Positions 5,226 through 5,774 of a stretch of 5,774 nt of DNA are shown in pieces. The position numbers and the translations under genes were made by a program. Position 1 is the first letter of the stretch. Every line of letters starts with the position of its first letter. The notes beneath the pieces were generated by a model that was given only the letters and a program-made list of their open reading frames with translations, searched no databases and was not told the origin of the DNA. Source of the DNA: an uncultured Prevotella sp. Its GTDB lineage: Bacteria > Bacteroidota > Bacteroidia > Bacteroidales > Bacteroidaceae. The stretch spans positions 1 to 5,774 of the forward strand of contig CAMQBP010000137.1 in NCBI GenBank assembly GCA_946999025.1, written 5' to 3'.

Positions 5226-5601
5226 GTAAATTAGCATTGAACAGATTATTATATGTGTCTTTTTTGTCACGTTTTATCCTCTTTTCATTCAAAAGCAAAG
5301 CTCTTGGTACGCAAACCCAATGACTTTATCGTGCAAAAGCATAGGGATAAGAGGGCAAAAGAGTACCTATTACATGCCCAAAAAGGCACAAAAGCAATGC
5401 TTTTACCAAGAAAAAGGATGAAATTCTGGTGAGCAATGAGCCTATATAGCTGATTATCAATGCCTCCTATTTTCAGCGTATTTGGAGAAACTTACCTTGC
5501 GCTGACAAATATTGAAATTATACGGCTGAAAAAACATAAAGTTTTCTATTTTCACCCTGTATTTAAAAAATAAAATGACGGTGTTGATACCTTTATTAAT
5601 T
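5226..5601. other. A/T-rich convergent intergenic region, no gene seen
   Basis: Porq and the yecH-like gene converge across 5179-5630, and I find no convincing coding frame, tRNA or rRNA in this stretch. It holds several small inverted repeats. TTTTCAGC (5470-5477) pairs with GCTGAAAA (5525-5532), and TCAGCG (5473-5478) can alternatively pair with CGCTGA (5500-5505). These overlapping pairings could form exclusive folds. The repeat-like part (5279-5410) is described separately. Confidence 0.6.
5279..5410. repeat. Possible intergenic interspersed repeat with CAAAAGC motifs
   Basis: CAAAAGC occurs at 5290-5296, 5334-5340 and 5389-5395, with a variant CAAAAGA at 5356-5362. Outer arms CTTGGTA (5303-5309) and TACCAAG (5404-5410) are inverted copies, as are CTCTTTT (5279-5285) and AAAAGAG (5357-5363). 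A tight palindrome AAAAGCAATGCTTTT fills 5390-5404. The texture resembles intergenic repeats I recall being scattered through Prevotella genomes, but copy number cannot be seen from one window. It encodes nothing apparent. Confidence 0.4.
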
Positions 5602-5616
5602 AGAAAAAATAAAGGT
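5589..5616. repeat. Perfect 9-bp inverted repeat downstream of the yecH-like gene
   Basis: ACCTTTATT (5589-5597) pairs with AATAAAGGT (5608-5616) around a 10-nt loop. It lies just past the yecH-like stop codon and its right arm overlaps the other candidate hairpin at 5611-5632, so the two structures are mutually exclusive. It could serve as a terminator or mRNA end. Confidence 0.4.
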
Positions 5617-5632
5617 GCAAGTTTGCCGCTTT
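5602..5632 (-). terminator. Candidate terminator of the yecH-like gene
   Basis: On the minus strand, AAAG-C-GGCA pairs with TGC-A-CCTTT (5611-5632, one bulge on each side, AACT loop) and is followed by ATTTTTTCTA. Its first bases overlap the TAA stop. The stem is imperfect, but the T-run is placed as in an intrinsic terminator. Confidence 0.4.
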
Positions 5633-5774
5633 AATGGTTACACACTTTTGACGTATCTACGGTAAAGCCATCTGAATGCGCAGGTTTAAACTTGCCGCGC
5701 TGCTCGAGAAAGTCGACCAACTGCGCCGCTGTCATTCCTTCTGCCGAACAAGTATAGAAGCGTTCGGCTTCTCC
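5631..5774 (-). CDS. YecH family (DUF2492) probable metal-binding protein, 5' part missing
   Basis: Only the last 47 residues are in the window, read leftward to a TAA at 5633-5631; the N-terminus lies beyond position 5774. The fragment contains FYTCSAEGMTAAQLVDFLEQ (6-25), RGKFKP (26-31) and a C-terminus with Cys45, Asn46 and His47. This is very close to what I recall of Escherichia coli YecH (79 residues, DUF2492), a small cytoplasmic protein predicted to bind metal, so about 30 residues should be missing. The conserved Cys9 (in TCSAEGMT) and the terminal Cys-x-His are the likely ligands; the HGH motif expected near the N-terminus is outside the window. Physiological role is not established. 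It converges on porQ and is not in an operon with anything seen here. Confidence 0.85.
   Translation of the reverse strand, partial: GEAERFYTCSAEGMTAAQLVDFLEQRGKFKPAHSDGFTVDTSKVCNH

Noticed and set aside
4983..5234. An 83-codon + strand frame overlapping the end of porQ.
   Set aside because: It is an alternative frame inside porQ, and only the tail past 5178 is unique; composition is that of a frame-shifted shadow.
5390..5404. The palindrome AAAAGCAATGCTTTT as an intrinsic terminator.
   Set aside because: The stem is only 6 bp with one G-C and one C-G pair, there is no T-run after the arm, and it lies more than 200 bp from porQ; it is better seen as part of the repeat-like block.

Overview
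This 5,774-base window looks like chromosomal DNA from a Bacteroidota bacterium, most likely Prevotella or a close relative. Three things point there: a PorQ-type protein of the type IX secretion system, a Bacteroidales-style TonB, and promoter boxes of the Bacteroidetes form TAnnTTTG with A/T-rich leaders and little Shine-Dalgarno sequence. The genus is an inference; the phylum is well supported.

Layout. Positions 1-4084 hold five genes read leftward. In transcription order they are an energy-transducer TonB (4084-3368), a polyprenyl diphosphate synthase (3343-2369), an uncharacterised helical protein with a TTG start (2290-1586), a TatD-family hydrolase (1400-576) and a PagL/acyloxyacyl-hydrolase-like outer-membrane lipid A deacylase (572 to beyond position 1, C-terminus missing). 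The tonB-prenyl synthase and tatD-pagL pairs are tightly spaced. The 185-bp gap before tatD contains a hairpin and four 22-bp tandem repeats. At 4085-4233 a divergent regulatory region carries two identical TATCTTTG boxes, one facing tonB and one facing porQ. Rightward, 4234-5178 encodes PorQ. A 452-bp A/T-rich convergent intergenic region (5179-5630) follows, with several inverted repeats and a repeated CAAAAGC motif but no convincing gene. The window ends in the C-terminal half of a YecH/DUF2492 probable metal-binding protein read leftward (5774-5631).

How the genes fit together. Most of the window concerns the cell envelope: TonB energises outer-membrane transport, the prenyl synthase supplies isoprenoid chains, the PagL-like protein would trim lipid A, and PorQ belongs to the surface complex that attaches type IX cargo to anionic LPS. 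TatD is a housekeeping nuclease. The least ordinary items are the uncharacterised 234-residue protein, the 22-bp repeats before tatD, the mirrored promoter boxes and the structured convergent intergenic region. I see no clear sign of a mobile element, phage, CRISPR array or defence system.
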